This document shows, piece by piece, positions 43,141-52,055 of a stretch of DNA of 64,000 bases. The DNA comes from Clostridiales bacterium. Its GTDB lineage: Bacteria > Bacillota > Clostridia > Saccharofermentanales > DTU023. Within the stretch, counting starts at the first letter, position 1. Each line of letters opens with the position of its first letter. The position numbers were made by a program, and so were the translations under genes. Location: positions 124,001-188,000 of the forward strand of contig SFGY01000007.1 of the NCBI GenBank assembly GCA_004556455.1, written 5' to 3'. The notes under the pieces are model-generated. The model saw only the letters and a list, made by a program, of their open reading frames with translations. It searched no databases and was not told where the DNA came from.

Positions 43141-44730
43141 GTGCTGATTTGCAGCTTAGCGGAAAAACAGGCTCTGCTCCTCGATGAAATCCTGGAAAAC
43201 TGTACCTGCCGCAGTCCTCAGGGACGCGATGTGAAAGATGAACTGCAGTTTTACTCGGACACCGAGCGCGACGAGCTGATTCATGAGTTTTCTGTGATCG
43301 CCCGGCTGCGCCGTTCCCTGCAGGAAAAAAAGGCGCGCTGGCGCGAGGCCGAAACGCTGCTCAGCCGCTTTCGCCGCAATGACGAAAGCCTCTCCCGTCT
43401 GGAAAAAGGTCTGCTCCCTGACGAGGCCGAACTCTTTGAAATCAAGCGCTCTCTGGGACTCTTCCGTCTGCTCGCCTATTACGACGATTTGCTGTGCGAT
43501 GCGGACATTCGTCTGACTGATCTCTCCGAGGCTGAGGCTCTGCTCAATCCTCCGGGTCGCCGGGAAGAGGGTTTTCACATCTACTCCGCCTGGTCCGATG
43601 AACTGCGCCACGTACGTGAGGAACGTAAGCTTTTAGAGGAAAAGCTTTCCCTCCTGCTGCGCGAACGCGAGGAACTCAGCAGCCAGGCCGCTCGTGAAGC
43701 CCTTTTTGAGCAGAGAGCGGAGCTGCTGAACCGACAGAAAAAGCTGGAGGATAAGGAGCTTGAGCGCGTCGCCGCCGGTCTGCGCGACTGGCTGCCCGCC
43801 CTGCGCGAAAATTTTGCCGCTCTCGGCCGCTTCGATTTTCGCCTGGCCAGGGCCGAGCTGGCTGAACGCTGGCAGGCCCCCATTCCGGAAATCCTTGAGC
43901 CCGGTTCCGGCAGCCGGATCACCGGCGCCTATCACCCTCTGCTGGCCGCAGAACTTATGGACAGAGGACTTTCCTTTACCCCGCAGTCGATCTTTCTGGG
44001 CGAAGGGAGCGTCGTCATCAGCGGCGCCAATATGGGCGGGAAAAGCGTGGCTCTCATGTGTTTCCTGCTTTGCCTCTTACTCACCCAGCTGGCCATCTGT
44101 CCCCCTTGCGAGGCTCTGTCCACAGATCTCTACGACTTTTTTTCCTATCTGACCGAAGCCGAAGGAGAAGCCCGCCTGGGTCTTTCCTCTTTTGCTCAGC
44201 AGGCCGTGCGCATTCGCGAGGTGCTGCGTCTTTCCCAGAGCACTCGCGGACTCGTCGTCATGGACGAAGCCTGCCGCGGCACCAACCCCGATGAGGCCAC
44301 CGCCATGCTGCAGGCCATCTGCCGCATCTTCGCCCGCAGCAAGAGCCGCCTTCTTTGCGCGACCCACTATCGCATGCCCCATGAAAAGGGCATCCGGCAC
44401 TATCGCATTCGCGGCCTGAAGCCCGAAGCAGCAACAGAAGAGCGCGTGACCACTGAACAGTCCATGGTCACCCGGAAGAAAGAGGATTTCGCCAACGCGT
44501 TGCGCGCCGCCCCGGGAGACGAAAAAAAGAGCAAGTCGGATCTGGAAGATGAAAAAGCCATCGCCGCCATTCATGAGGCCATGGATTATACTCTGGCCCC
44601 CCTGGAAGAAGCGGAAGATATCCCGGCAGCAGGTCTCTGCATCGCCGAAAAAATGGGGATTGATGCCGTCTTTCTCAGGGAGATGCGACAAATTTACGAG
44701 GAAAATCGCGAGCCTGGCGAAGCGCCGTAA
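43141..44730 (+). CDS. kamC: KamC, MutS-like ATPase of the lysine-fermentation operon
   Basis: The 529-residue protein starts at GTG 43141 after AAGGAG. It has a long helical lever-like region (~40-230, Glu/Arg/Leu-rich) and a MutS domain V ATPase: Walker A GANMGGKS near residue 298, a Walker B segment VVMDEACRGTNPDEATAM and the switch LLCATHYRMPHEKG. The N-terminal mismatch-recognition domains of MutS are absent. KamC is a constant partner of 5,6-aminomutase genes; a role in protecting or reactivating the B12/PLP mutase has been suggested but is not proven. kamD follows after 100 nt. Confidence 0.85.
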   Translation: MLICSLAEKQALLLDEILENCTCRSPQGRDVKDELQFYSDTERDELIHEFSVIARLRRSLQEKKARWREAETLLSRFRRNDESLSRLEKGLLPDEAELFEIKRSLGLFRLLAYYDDLLCDADIRLTDLSEAEALLNPPGRREEGFHIYSAWSDELRHVREERKLLEEKLSLLLREREELSSQAAREALFEQRAELLNRQKKLEDKELERVAAGLRDWLPALRENFAALGRFDFRLARAELAERWQAPIPEILEPGSGSRITGAYHPLLAAELMDRGLSFTPQSIFLGEGSVVISGANMGGKSVALMCFLLCLLLTQLAICPPCEALSTDLYDFFSYLTEAEGEARLGLSSFAQQAVRIREVLRLSQSTRGLVVMDEACRGTNPDEATAMLQAICRIFARSKSRLLCATHYRMPHEKGIRHYRIRGLKPEAATEERVTTEQSMVTRKKEDFANALRAAPGDEKKSKSDLEDEKAIAAIHEAMDYTLAPLEEAEDIPAAGLCIAEKMGIDAVFLREMRQIYEENREPGEAP

Positions 44731-44793
44731 GGTCTCGCTGAAACAATAAATAATCAAACAATAGAGAATAGTAAAAAAATAAATAGTAAATTC

Positions 44794-44818
44794 TCTGATA
44801 TCTGAACAAGATATCAGA
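44794..44818 (+). promoter_or_regulatory. Perfect inverted repeat before kamD
   Basis: TCTGATATCT (44794-44803) and AGATATCAGA (44809-44818) form a 10-bp stem with a 5-nt loop, directly before AAGGAG of kamD. It could be an operator or an mRNA hairpin that affects kamD translation. Confidence 0.4.
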
Positions 44819-44831
44819 ACAAGGAGAAAGC

Positions 44832-46496
44832 ATGGCTGAATTACATTTAGATGGACAAAAAGTCTGTGAGGCCAGGGAGGCTGCCGCAGCCATCGTGCGC
44901 CAGACCGTTGAAGAACTGGATGACCGCTCCACGGTGACCGTGGAGCGCACCGTCCTGCGCCTGATGGGGATTGACGGCATCAATGACGCCGGGGTTCCCC
45001 TGCCGAACCTCGTCATCGAGCAGCTGCAGGAGGAAGGGCTCCTGGGACAGGGCGCTTCGTACTGGATGGGGCGGGCCTGTCTCTCCCTGGGCAAGTCGCC
45101 GCAGGAGGTTGCTGAACTCTGTGCCCAGGGCGATTTTTCTTTTCGCCAGCTGGAACCTGTCGACGCCTTTCAAATCCGGGTCTGGGGCGAAGGCGAAGCC
45201 GAAAAGAGCCTCAAACGCATCCTGGCCTCCCGCAGCAGGCGCGACGAATATTTAAAGCGCTTCGGAGATCACGGCGGACCGCTGCTCTATGTCATCGTGG
45301 CCACGGGCAATATTTACGAAGATATCGTCCAGGCCAAGGCGGCCGCCAAACAGGGCGCCGACGTCATCGCCGTGATTCGCACCACCGGCCAGAGCCTGCT
45401 CGACTACGTGCCCTATGGCGCTACCACTGAGGGCTTCGGCGGAACCATGGCGACCCAGGAGAACTTCCGTCTCATGCGCAAAGCTCTGGATGAGAGTGGC
45501 GAAGAGCTGCATCGCTACATCCGTCTCTGCAACTACTGCTCCGGCCTCTGTATGCCGGAAATCGCTGTCATGGGTGCCTTTGAACGCCTCGACGTGATGC
45601 TGAACGACGCTCTCTACGGTATTCTTTTCCGTGACATCAACATGCAGCGCACGCTCATCGACCAGCGCTTCTCGCGGCTCATCAACGGCGTCGCCGGAGT
45701 CATCATCAACACGGGCGAAGATAACTACCTCACCACGGCCGATGCCTTCGAAGAAGCCCACACGGTGCTGGCCTCGCAGTTCATCAACGAGCAGTTCGCC
45801 CTCGATGCCGGCATGCCGGAAGAACAGATGGGTTTAGGCCACGCCTTTGAGATGGATCCCGAGCTGGAAAATGCCTTTCTCTACGAGTTCGCTCAGGCTC
45901 AGATGGCCCGGCAGATTTTCCCCCATGCGCCGCTGAAATACATGCCCCCGACCAAATATATGACGGGCAATATTTTCCGCGGCCACATTCAGGATGCCCT
46001 CTTCAATATCATCACGGTGATCTCCAAACAGCGGATACACCTCCTCGGCATGCTCACCGAAGCCATCCACACGCCCTTTATGTCAGACCGCGCCCTCTCC
46101 ATTGAAAATGCCCGCTATATCGCCCGCAGCCTCAGGGACTTCGGCGACGACATCAGCTTTAAGCCGGGCGGGATCATGGAAGAGCGAGCTGCCTTTGTTC
46201 TGGATCAGGCCCTGGAGCTGCTGCGCAATATCCAGCGCGACGGCCTCTTCCGTACCCTCGAGCTGGGCCGCTTTGCCGATATCAAACGGCCTCTGGACGG
46301 TGGCAAAGGCCTTGCCGGGGTCTTCCACAAAGAAGAAAATTACCTCAATCCTTTCCACGACCTCTTTATGAGCGCGGCCGAAGACAATATGCAGCAAACG
46401 CGCGCAGCCCGTGAAGAGCAGCAAGGCAAAGCGGCGAACTGGGTCGCCGAAGAACGTGAGATACAAACCCCGGCGGAAGGAGGATGCACGAAATGA
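44832..46496 (+). CDS. kamD: Beta-lysine 5,6-aminomutase, alpha subunit
   Basis: The 554-residue large subunit forms the TIM barrel of the adenosylcobalamin/PLP enzyme that converts beta-lysine to 3,5-diaminohexanoate. Family segments are YWMGRACLSLGKSPQEVAEL, GADVIAVIRTTGQSLLDYVP and PYGATTEGFGGTMATQENFR. AAGGAG precedes ATG 44832. The stop overlaps the kamE start (ATGA). It is somewhat longer than the ~515-residue family norm, partly through a charged C-terminal tail. Confidence 0.95.
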   Translation: MAELHLDGQKVCEAREAAAAIVRQTVEELDDRSTVTVERTVLRLMGIDGINDAGVPLPNLVIEQLQEEGLLGQGASYWMGRACLSLGKSPQEVAELCAQGDFSFRQLEPVDAFQIRVWGEGEAEKSLKRILASRSRRDEYLKRFGDHGGPLLYVIVATGNIYEDIVQAKAAAKQGADVIAVIRTTGQSLLDYVPYGATTEGFGGTMATQENFRLMRKALDESGEELHRYIRLCNYCSGLCMPEIAVMGAFERLDVMLNDALYGILFRDINMQRTLIDQRFSRLINGVAGVIINTGEDNYLTTADAFEEAHTVLASQFINEQFALDAGMPEEQMGLGHAFEMDPELENAFLYEFAQAQMARQIFPHAPLKYMPPTKYMTGNIFRGHIQDALFNIITVISKQRIHLLGMLTEAIHTPFMSDRALSIENARYIARSLRDFGDDISFKPGGIMEERAAFVLDQALELLRNIQRDGLFRTLELGRFADIKRPLDGGKGLAGVFHKEENYLNPFHDLFMSAAEDNMQQTRAAREEQQGKAANWVAEEREIQTPAEGGCTK

Positions 46497-47320
46497 GCGG
46501 CGGACTTTACAGTATGGAGAAACGCGATTTCTCCACCGAACTTGACCTCACAAAACTAAAGCCCTACGGGGACACGATGAATGACGGCAAGGTACAGCTT
46601 TCCTTTACCCTGCCCGTCGCCGACAATCCCACCTCCGAAGAAGCGGCCAAGCAGGTGCTGCTCAGCATGGGGCTGAAAGAGCCTCTCATCACCTGTCACC
46701 AGGCGCTCGACAAAAACTTCACTTTCTTTGTCGGCTACGGCCAGCTGGAAAAGACGCTGGATTACACACAAATTCACGTCAAAGCCGTCGAAGTGGACGT
46801 GCTCAGTATGGAAGAGACCGATCAGTTCATCCGCACGAAACTGGGGCGGCCCATTCGTGTTCTCGGCGCTTCAACCGGCACCGACGCTCATACCGTAGGC
46901 ATCGACGCGATCATGAACATGAAGGGCTATGCCGGACACTACGGTCTGGAGCGCTATGGCATGATCGAAGCCCTCAACCTGGGCAGCCAGGTCCCTAACG
47001 AAGACTTTATCCGCAAAGCCCTGGAATACAGAGCGGATGTCCTTCTCGTCTCTCAGACGGTCACGCAGAAGAATGTCCACATCCAAAACATCACCGAGCT
47101 GATCGAGCTTCTGGAAGCTGAGGGCCTGCGAGAAAAATTCCTCGTGATTATCGGCGGCCCCCGCATCAGTCACGAGCTGGCCAAAGAACTGGGCTGCGAT
47201 GCGGGCTTCGGCCCCGGCTCCTATGCCGACAACGTCGCCAGCTACATCGTGGAAGAACTGGCCAAGCGTAAGGAGGCTGGCCTTTTCAGTGTCGGCGACC
47301 TCTCTAAAGAACAGAATTAA
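46493..47320 (+). CDS. kamE: Beta-lysine 5,6-aminomutase, beta subunit
   Basis: The 275-residue small subunit carries the cobalamin-binding domain: D131-x-H133 in GTDAHTVGIDAIMN is the base-off B12 ligand, followed by VPNEDFIRKALEYRADVLLV and IIGGPRISHELAKELGCDAG. ATG 46493 has GGAGG upstream and overlaps the kamD stop by ATGA; an ATG nine bases earlier is inside that ribosome site. It forms the active mutase with KamD. Confidence 0.95.
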   Translation: MSGGLYSMEKRDFSTELDLTKLKPYGDTMNDGKVQLSFTLPVADNPTSEEAAKQVLLSMGLKEPLITCHQALDKNFTFFVGYGQLEKTLDYTQIHVKAVEVDVLSMEETDQFIRTKLGRPIRVLGASTGTDAHTVGIDAIMNMKGYAGHYGLERYGMIEALNLGSQVPNEDFIRKALEYRADVLLVSQTVTQKNVHIQNITELIELLEAEGLREKFLVIIGGPRISHELAKELGCDAGFGPGSYADNVASYIVEELAKRKEAGLFSVGDLSKEQN

Positions 47321-47384
47321 ATAGAACAAGAGCTGAAGTCTCCGCAGCCTCTTGCTGCGCTGCACTTAGAAAGGAAAAAAGAAG

Positions 47385-49385
47385 ATGAGAGAAGAACTTT
47401 GGCGCGCTTCCGCGGAGCGCCGCGAAAAATCGCAGATGATGGCCTTCATGAAGCAGCTGAAAGCCCGGCACGGACTGGAGTTTGAGGATTACCGCGAACT
47501 TCACGATTGGAGTATTAAAGAGCCTGAACTCTTCTGGGACGAGCTCTGGAAGTTCTTTGAGATTAAAACCTCCAGACCTTACGACAAAGTTGTCGACGAT
47601 CTCCACAAATTTCCCGGAGCGGAGTGGTTCCCCGGGGCCATGCTGAACTACACGGAGAATATGCTGCGCGAACGCAAAGGAGATGAACCCGCCCTCATCT
47701 TCCGCGGTGAAGATTCCGAGCGCCGCGTCATTTCCTGGAGCGAACTGCGCTCCCAGGTTTTCCGCATCGCCGAAGCCCTGCGCGCCGAAGGTCTGAAAGC
47801 CGGCGATACTGTGGCCGCTTATATGCCCAACCTCCCCGAAACCATCATCGCTATGCTCGCCGCAGCCGCAGTCGGCGTGGTCTGGTGCTCCTGCGCCACG
47901 GATATCGGCCCTCAGGCCGCCACGGATCGTCTCGGTCAGGTCGAGCCCAGGGTGCTCTTTACGACCGACGCCTACTACTACAAAGGAAAAACTTTTGATG
48001 TCTCCGCCAAGGCAGCCCAGCTCGCCCAGAATATGCCGAGCGTGAAACGCGTGGTTTACACCCATTACGCCGGAGATGTGGATGCTGCCGTCGCTGCCAC
48101 CCCCAACGCCCTGTGCTGGGAGGCTTTCCTCGAACGTGGTGATGAGAGTCGCTTCCGCTACGAGCAGGTTCCCGCCTCCCATCCGCTGGTCGTCATGTTC
48201 TCCTCCGGAACCACCGGCAAGCCCAAGTGCATGGTGCAGTCGCACGCTGGCCTGCTCATCAACCAGCTGAAAGAAGTCGTTTTGCATCATGACATCAGCG
48301 AAAAAGACCGCATGCTCTACATCACGACCTGCTCCTGGATGATGTGGAACTGGATGCTCTCCGCCCTGGGCGCGGGCTGCTCCCTTGTCCTTTACGACGG
48401 CAACCCCTCCTGGCCCGAAACGGCGGCCATCTGGAAAATCCTTGAAGAAGAAGCCGTCACCTGCTTTGGTCTCTCCGCTTCGTACATTCACGCCCTCATG
48501 GCCGAAGATTTTGTGCCGAAAGATCACGCCGATCTCAAATCTCTGCGCTGCATCTCCCAGACCGGCTCAGCCCTCTCCGACGCGGGTTTCCACTTTGTCT
48601 ACGACAAGATCAAAAAAGACCTGCACTTTTCCTCCATTGCCGGTGGGACGGATATCAACGGCTGCTTTAATATCGGCAACCCGCTGAACCCTGTTTACAG
48701 CAACGAACTGCAGGGCCCGGGCCTGGGCGAAGCCGTCTTTGCCTATAACGACAAGGGCGAGCGCGTTTACGACGAACAGGGCGAACTCGTCTGTGAGTTG
48801 CCCATTCCCGCCATGCCGCTCTACTTCTGGAACGACCCCGAGGGCAAACGCTATCACGCGGCCTATTTTGAGGTTTATCCCGGCGTCTGGCGTCACGGCG
48901 ACTACATTGAAATGCACAGCGATACCGGCGGTGTCACCTACTACGGTCGCTCCGACTCCGTCCTGAAACCCTCCGGCGTGCGTATCGGCACCTCCGAAAT
49001 TTACGCTCAGGTGCAGAAAGTCGACGCCGTGCTCGACAGCCTCGCCATCGGCCAGCAGTACCACGACGACCAGCGCGTGCTCCTCTTTGTTCAGATGAAG
49101 GAAGGCCGGAGCCTCAGCCCCGAGATTGCCAAAGAGATTCGCACAACCCTGCGCAAAAATGCCTCGCCGCGCCACGTTCCTGCGGTCATTCTCGAAGTCA
49201 GCGACATTCCCCGGACCCTGAACGGCAAAATTGTCGAAAGCGCCGTCACCAACATCGTCAATCACCGTAAAGTCACCAATCGCGACGCCCTGCAGAATCC
49301 GCAGAGCCTCGACGAATACGAAACGCTGCTGCCGCTTCTGGAAGATAAAGGCAGCGAAGCCGAGCGTGAGGCCAGGCTCTTCTGA
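47385..49385 (+). CDS. Acetoacetyl-CoA synthetase
   Basis: The 666-residue ANL-family ligase matches acetoacetate-CoA ligases: EWFPGAMLNYTENMLR, the phosphate loop SSGTTGKPKCM, TTCSWMMWNWMLSALG, and YYGRSDSVLKPSGVRIGTSE followed by a C-terminal lysine in RTLNGKIVES. It makes acetoacetyl-CoA, AMP and PPi from acetoacetate, ATP and CoA. It follows kamE by 64 nt, so it probably consumes the acetoacetate released by Kce. Most described lysine fermenters use a CoA-transferase here; none is seen in this window. The PPi could feed the membrane pyrophosphatase encoded next. Confidence 0.9.
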   Translation: MREELWRASAERREKSQMMAFMKQLKARHGLEFEDYRELHDWSIKEPELFWDELWKFFEIKTSRPYDKVVDDLHKFPGAEWFPGAMLNYTENMLRERKGDEPALIFRGEDSERRVISWSELRSQVFRIAEALRAEGLKAGDTVAAYMPNLPETIIAMLAAAAVGVVWCSCATDIGPQAATDRLGQVEPRVLFTTDAYYYKGKTFDVSAKAAQLAQNMPSVKRVVYTHYAGDVDAAVAATPNALCWEAFLERGDESRFRYEQVPASHPLVVMFSSGTTGKPKCMVQSHAGLLINQLKEVVLHHDISEKDRMLYITTCSWMMWNWMLSALGAGCSLVLYDGNPSWPETAAIWKILEEEAVTCFGLSASYIHALMAEDFVPKDHADLKSLRCISQTGSALSDAGFHFVYDKIKKDLHFSSIAGGTDINGCFNIGNPLNPVYSNELQGPGLGEAVFAYNDKGERVYDEQGELVCELPIPAMPLYFWNDPEGKRYHAAYFEVYPGVWRHGDYIEMHSDTGGVTYYGRSDSVLKPSGVRIGTSEIYAQVQKVDAVLDSLAIGQQYHDDQRVLLFVQMKEGRSLSPEIAKEIRTTLRKNASPRHVPAVILEVSDIPRTLNGKIVESAVTNIVNHRKVTNRDALQNPQSLDEYETLLPLLEDKGSEAEREARLF

Positions 49386-49566
49386 GCCAAAGCCGCAGTG
49401 GCTCTGTGGAGTGAGCGCTTTCAGTGATCATGCCCAATAGGTTCCAGCCTGTGGCCTTATAGCCAGAACCGAGGACTTGATCTGCGGAGAAAACGCTTTC
49501 AGCGATTATTACTGACGGGAAAAAATATGCGGCAACATTCAATGCCGTTTGTCCGCATCTGAGTGT

Positions 49567-49776
49567 TATAATGGCGCGTGATAGGCTTGTGCAGTGGTAA
49601 TGCGCCAGCTTCCGCGCCGACCTCAGTGCCGGCGGGACCAGAATGCGCCCTGACAAGATCATGTCGGGCGCATTTTTGTGTGAGTCGGTCGTGCTGCAAC
49701 TGTACAAACCGCCTTGTTTTTTCCACCAGCTCGGCAGAAAAGCCGAAGCTAATCAGTAGAATAGGATGATGTATAA
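49567..49776 (+). ncRNA. Possible attenuator or riboswitch leader of hppA
   Basis: A TATAAT at 49567-49572 (weak -35) precedes a leader with a strong terminator: AATGCGCCCTGACA (49642-49655), complement ending GGGCGCATT at 49674, then T-run. AATGCGCC also occurs at 49599-49606 and could pair with the same 3' arm, giving a mutually exclusive fold. A hairpin CGCCG...CGGCG lies between. I do not recognise a known riboswitch class. The rest of 49386-49566 holds nothing I can identify. Confidence 0.4.
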
Positions 49777-51894
49777 ATGAGTACCATGATTCTCTTCGGC
49801 GTCGTGGCCCTGACCCTGCTTTATGTGGTTTCAGAGGTCCTGTCCATCAAGAAGATGGACGAAGGTACGCCCGAAATGAAAGAACTTGCCGGGATAATCC
49901 GTTCCGGGGCTGATGCCTTTCTTAAAACGGAATACAAAATGATCACGCTGGTTGTCGTCGTACTGGCTCTGGTCTTTTCCTGCTTTATCGAACGCTGGAG
50001 CGGGCTCAGCTTTCTCTTAGGCGCAACCATGAGCAGCTGCGCCTGCATCCTTGGCATGATCAGCGCGACCTATGCCAACGTGCGGACCTCCAATGCCGCC
50101 AGAACCACCCTGAACATCGGCGAAACAGTGCGCGTCGCCATGCGCGGCGGCAGCATCAGCGGCCTCTCCGTTCAGGCCTTTGGTCTGTTCGGCGTACTTC
50201 TGCTCTTTGTCATTCGCGGCGGCGTCGATCCCGAAGCCACCAGCAGTGGCCTTCTTGTCAGCCTGCCCTGCAATCCTGATCTCATGATCATTGCCACCTA
50301 TTCGCTCGGCTGCTCCGTGGTCGCCATGTTTAACCGCGTGGCCGGTGGAAACTATACCAAGGCCGCCGATATCTCTTCCGACATTCTGGCCAAAATCCGC
50401 CACGATCTTCCTGAAGATGACAGCCGCGTCCCCAACGTTATCGCAGACTTCATCGGCGACAACGTCAACGATATCGCCGGCAACTGCAGCGACCTGCTGG
50501 AAAGCTTTGTCGCAACAATTTCCGCCAGCTTCATGATCGCCGTGGGCATCTATCGCGGAAACGAGGCGCTCATCCCCTTTGAGACCTTCAACGCGACCAT
50601 TCTTTTCCCCATTCTGCTCGCGGGCGGCGGCCTTCTCAGCTGCCTCATCGGTATGTTTGTCGGCACTCACCGCAAACTCAGCAACAATCCTTCCCGTGAC
50701 CTCGACATGGCGAACTGGATTTCTTCCGGCCTGACGATCCTCTTTGGTCTCTGTTCCTCTTACTTCGTTTTCAATAACGAAAAACTCTACGACAGCTTCA
50801 AGATCGGCTGGCTCAGCCCCTGGATTTCTGCCGTTTTAGGCATTCTCAGCGGCGTCGCCATCGGTGTGATCACCGAGTACTACACGAGCACCGACTTTAA
50901 GCCGACCCGTGAGCTGGCCCGCATCGCTCCTGAAGGCGATGCCTTTATCGTCACCAAGGGCGACGCCATCGGCTCTCGCTCCTGCCTCCTGCCCATCGTC
51001 GTCATCGGCGTGGCGCTCTTCATTTCCGGCAAACTCTGCGGAACTTACGGCCTGGCCGTTTCCGCTCTGGGCATGCTCTCCTTTGTCGGCGCGACCGTCT
51101 CCATCGACGCCTTTGGCCCGATCTCCGATAACGCCGGCGGCATCGCCGAATCCGCTCATTTGCCCGCCGAAGTGCGTGTCATTACCGATAAGCTCGACGC
51201 TGTCGGCAACACGACCGCTGCCATCGGCAAAGGCTTCGCCATCGGTTCCGCCGCTTTCGCCACCGTCTCCCTGATCGTGGCTTATGTCGGCAGCTACACA
51301 CCGCTGGGAGCTGAACCCGTCCTGAACTTCGCCTCCTTCGTCGTCATTGCCGGCGGCATTATAGGCGGTGCTCTGATCGAATACTTCTGTGCCATTCTCA
51401 CCGACAATACCATTGAATCTGCCAAGCTGATGGCCGATGAAGGCGACAAACAGATGTCTGTCCCCGGCGTACTCGAAGGCACCAAACACGCCGATTACAA
51501 CACAATGATCACCCTCGCAGCCCAGCAGGCTCTCAAGAAAATGCTGGCCCCTTCGCTGCTGGCTCTGACCATCCCGCTCCTCGGCGGCATCCTCTTCGGC
51601 GTCGAATTTGTCGGCGGCCTCCTTCTGGGCGCGACCATCGTCGCCATTCCGCGGGCTATCTTCATGGGTAACTCCGGCGGCGCCTTCGACAATGCCAAGA
51701 AGTATATCGAATCCGGCGAACTCGAAGGCCACGGCAAAGGCAGCCCGGCGCACAAAGCCTCCGTTACCGGCGATACCATCGGCGACACCCGCAAAGACGT
51801 CGTGGGCGTGGCTCTCGACATTTTCATCAAGATGATGTCGACCGTCGCCAACACCCTCGCCCCGATCTTCGCCCGCATCAGCCTGATGAAATAA
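49777..51894 (+). CDS. hppA: Membrane-bound ion-pumping pyrophosphatase, K+-dependent type
   Basis: The 705-residue protein has about sixteen membrane helices. The PPi-site segments are NYTKAADISSDILAKI with DDSRVPNVIADFIGDNVNDI, FGPISDNAGGIAESAHLP, and KASVTGDTIGDTRKDVVG near the C-terminus. The segment GNTTAAIGKGFAIGSA has Ala where K+-independent enzymes have Lys, so it belongs to the K+-dependent class, whose members pump Na+, H+ or both. It conserves energy from PPi hydrolysis. AGGATGA precedes the start. A terminator follows. Confidence 0.95.
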   Translation: MSTMILFGVVALTLLYVVSEVLSIKKMDEGTPEMKELAGIIRSGADAFLKTEYKMITLVVVVLALVFSCFIERWSGLSFLLGATMSSCACILGMISATYANVRTSNAARTTLNIGETVRVAMRGGSISGLSVQAFGLFGVLLLFVIRGGVDPEATSSGLLVSLPCNPDLMIIATYSLGCSVVAMFNRVAGGNYTKAADISSDILAKIRHDLPEDDSRVPNVIADFIGDNVNDIAGNCSDLLESFVATISASFMIAVGIYRGNEALIPFETFNATILFPILLAGGGLLSCLIGMFVGTHRKLSNNPSRDLDMANWISSGLTILFGLCSSYFVFNNEKLYDSFKIGWLSPWISAVLGILSGVAIGVITEYYTSTDFKPTRELARIAPEGDAFIVTKGDAIGSRSCLLPIVVIGVALFISGKLCGTYGLAVSALGMLSFVGATVSIDAFGPISDNAGGIAESAHLPAEVRVITDKLDAVGNTTAAIGKGFAIGSAAFATVSLIVAYVGSYTPLGAEPVLNFASFVVIAGGIIGGALIEYFCAILTDNTIESAKLMADEGDKQMSVPGVLEGTKHADYNTMITLAAQQALKKMLAPSLLALTIPLLGGILFGVEFVGGLLLGATIVAIPRAIFMGNSGGAFDNAKKYIESGELEGHGKGSPAHKASVTGDTIGDTRKDVVGVALDIFIKMMSTVANTLAPIFARISLMK

Positions 51895-51917
51895 ACATCG
51901 GCGGCTTCACAGCAATA

Positions 51918-51953
51918 AAGGGGACCATCTCCAAAAGAGATGGCCTCCTTTTT
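51918..51953 (+). terminator. Terminator of hppA
   Basis: GGGGACCATCTC and GAGATGGCCTCC form a stem with loop CAAAA, followed by TTTTT, 20 nt after the hppA stop. Confidence 0.75.
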
Positions 51954-51971
51954 AAGTTTCGTGAGCTTTCG

Positions 51972-52055
51972 CGATCAGTCCATGTCGCTCTGTCTTTGCC
52001 ACTCAGTCCTGCTCACACAGCCCTGGTCAAACAGCCTTTGTCGCTCAATCCTTAT
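51972..52055. repeat. Six consecutive 14-nt tandem units
   Basis: Exact 14-nt steps from 51972: CGATCAGTCCATGT, CGCTCTGTCTTTGC, CACTCAGTCCTGCT, CACACAGCCCTGGT, CAAACAGCCTTTGT, CGCTCAATCCTTAT. The last unit overlaps the stop codon of the tryptophanase-family gene. Confidence 0.8.

Noticed and set aside
50836..51753. 305-codon minus-strand frame opposite hppA
   Set aside because: Shadow of the strongly conserved hppA gene.
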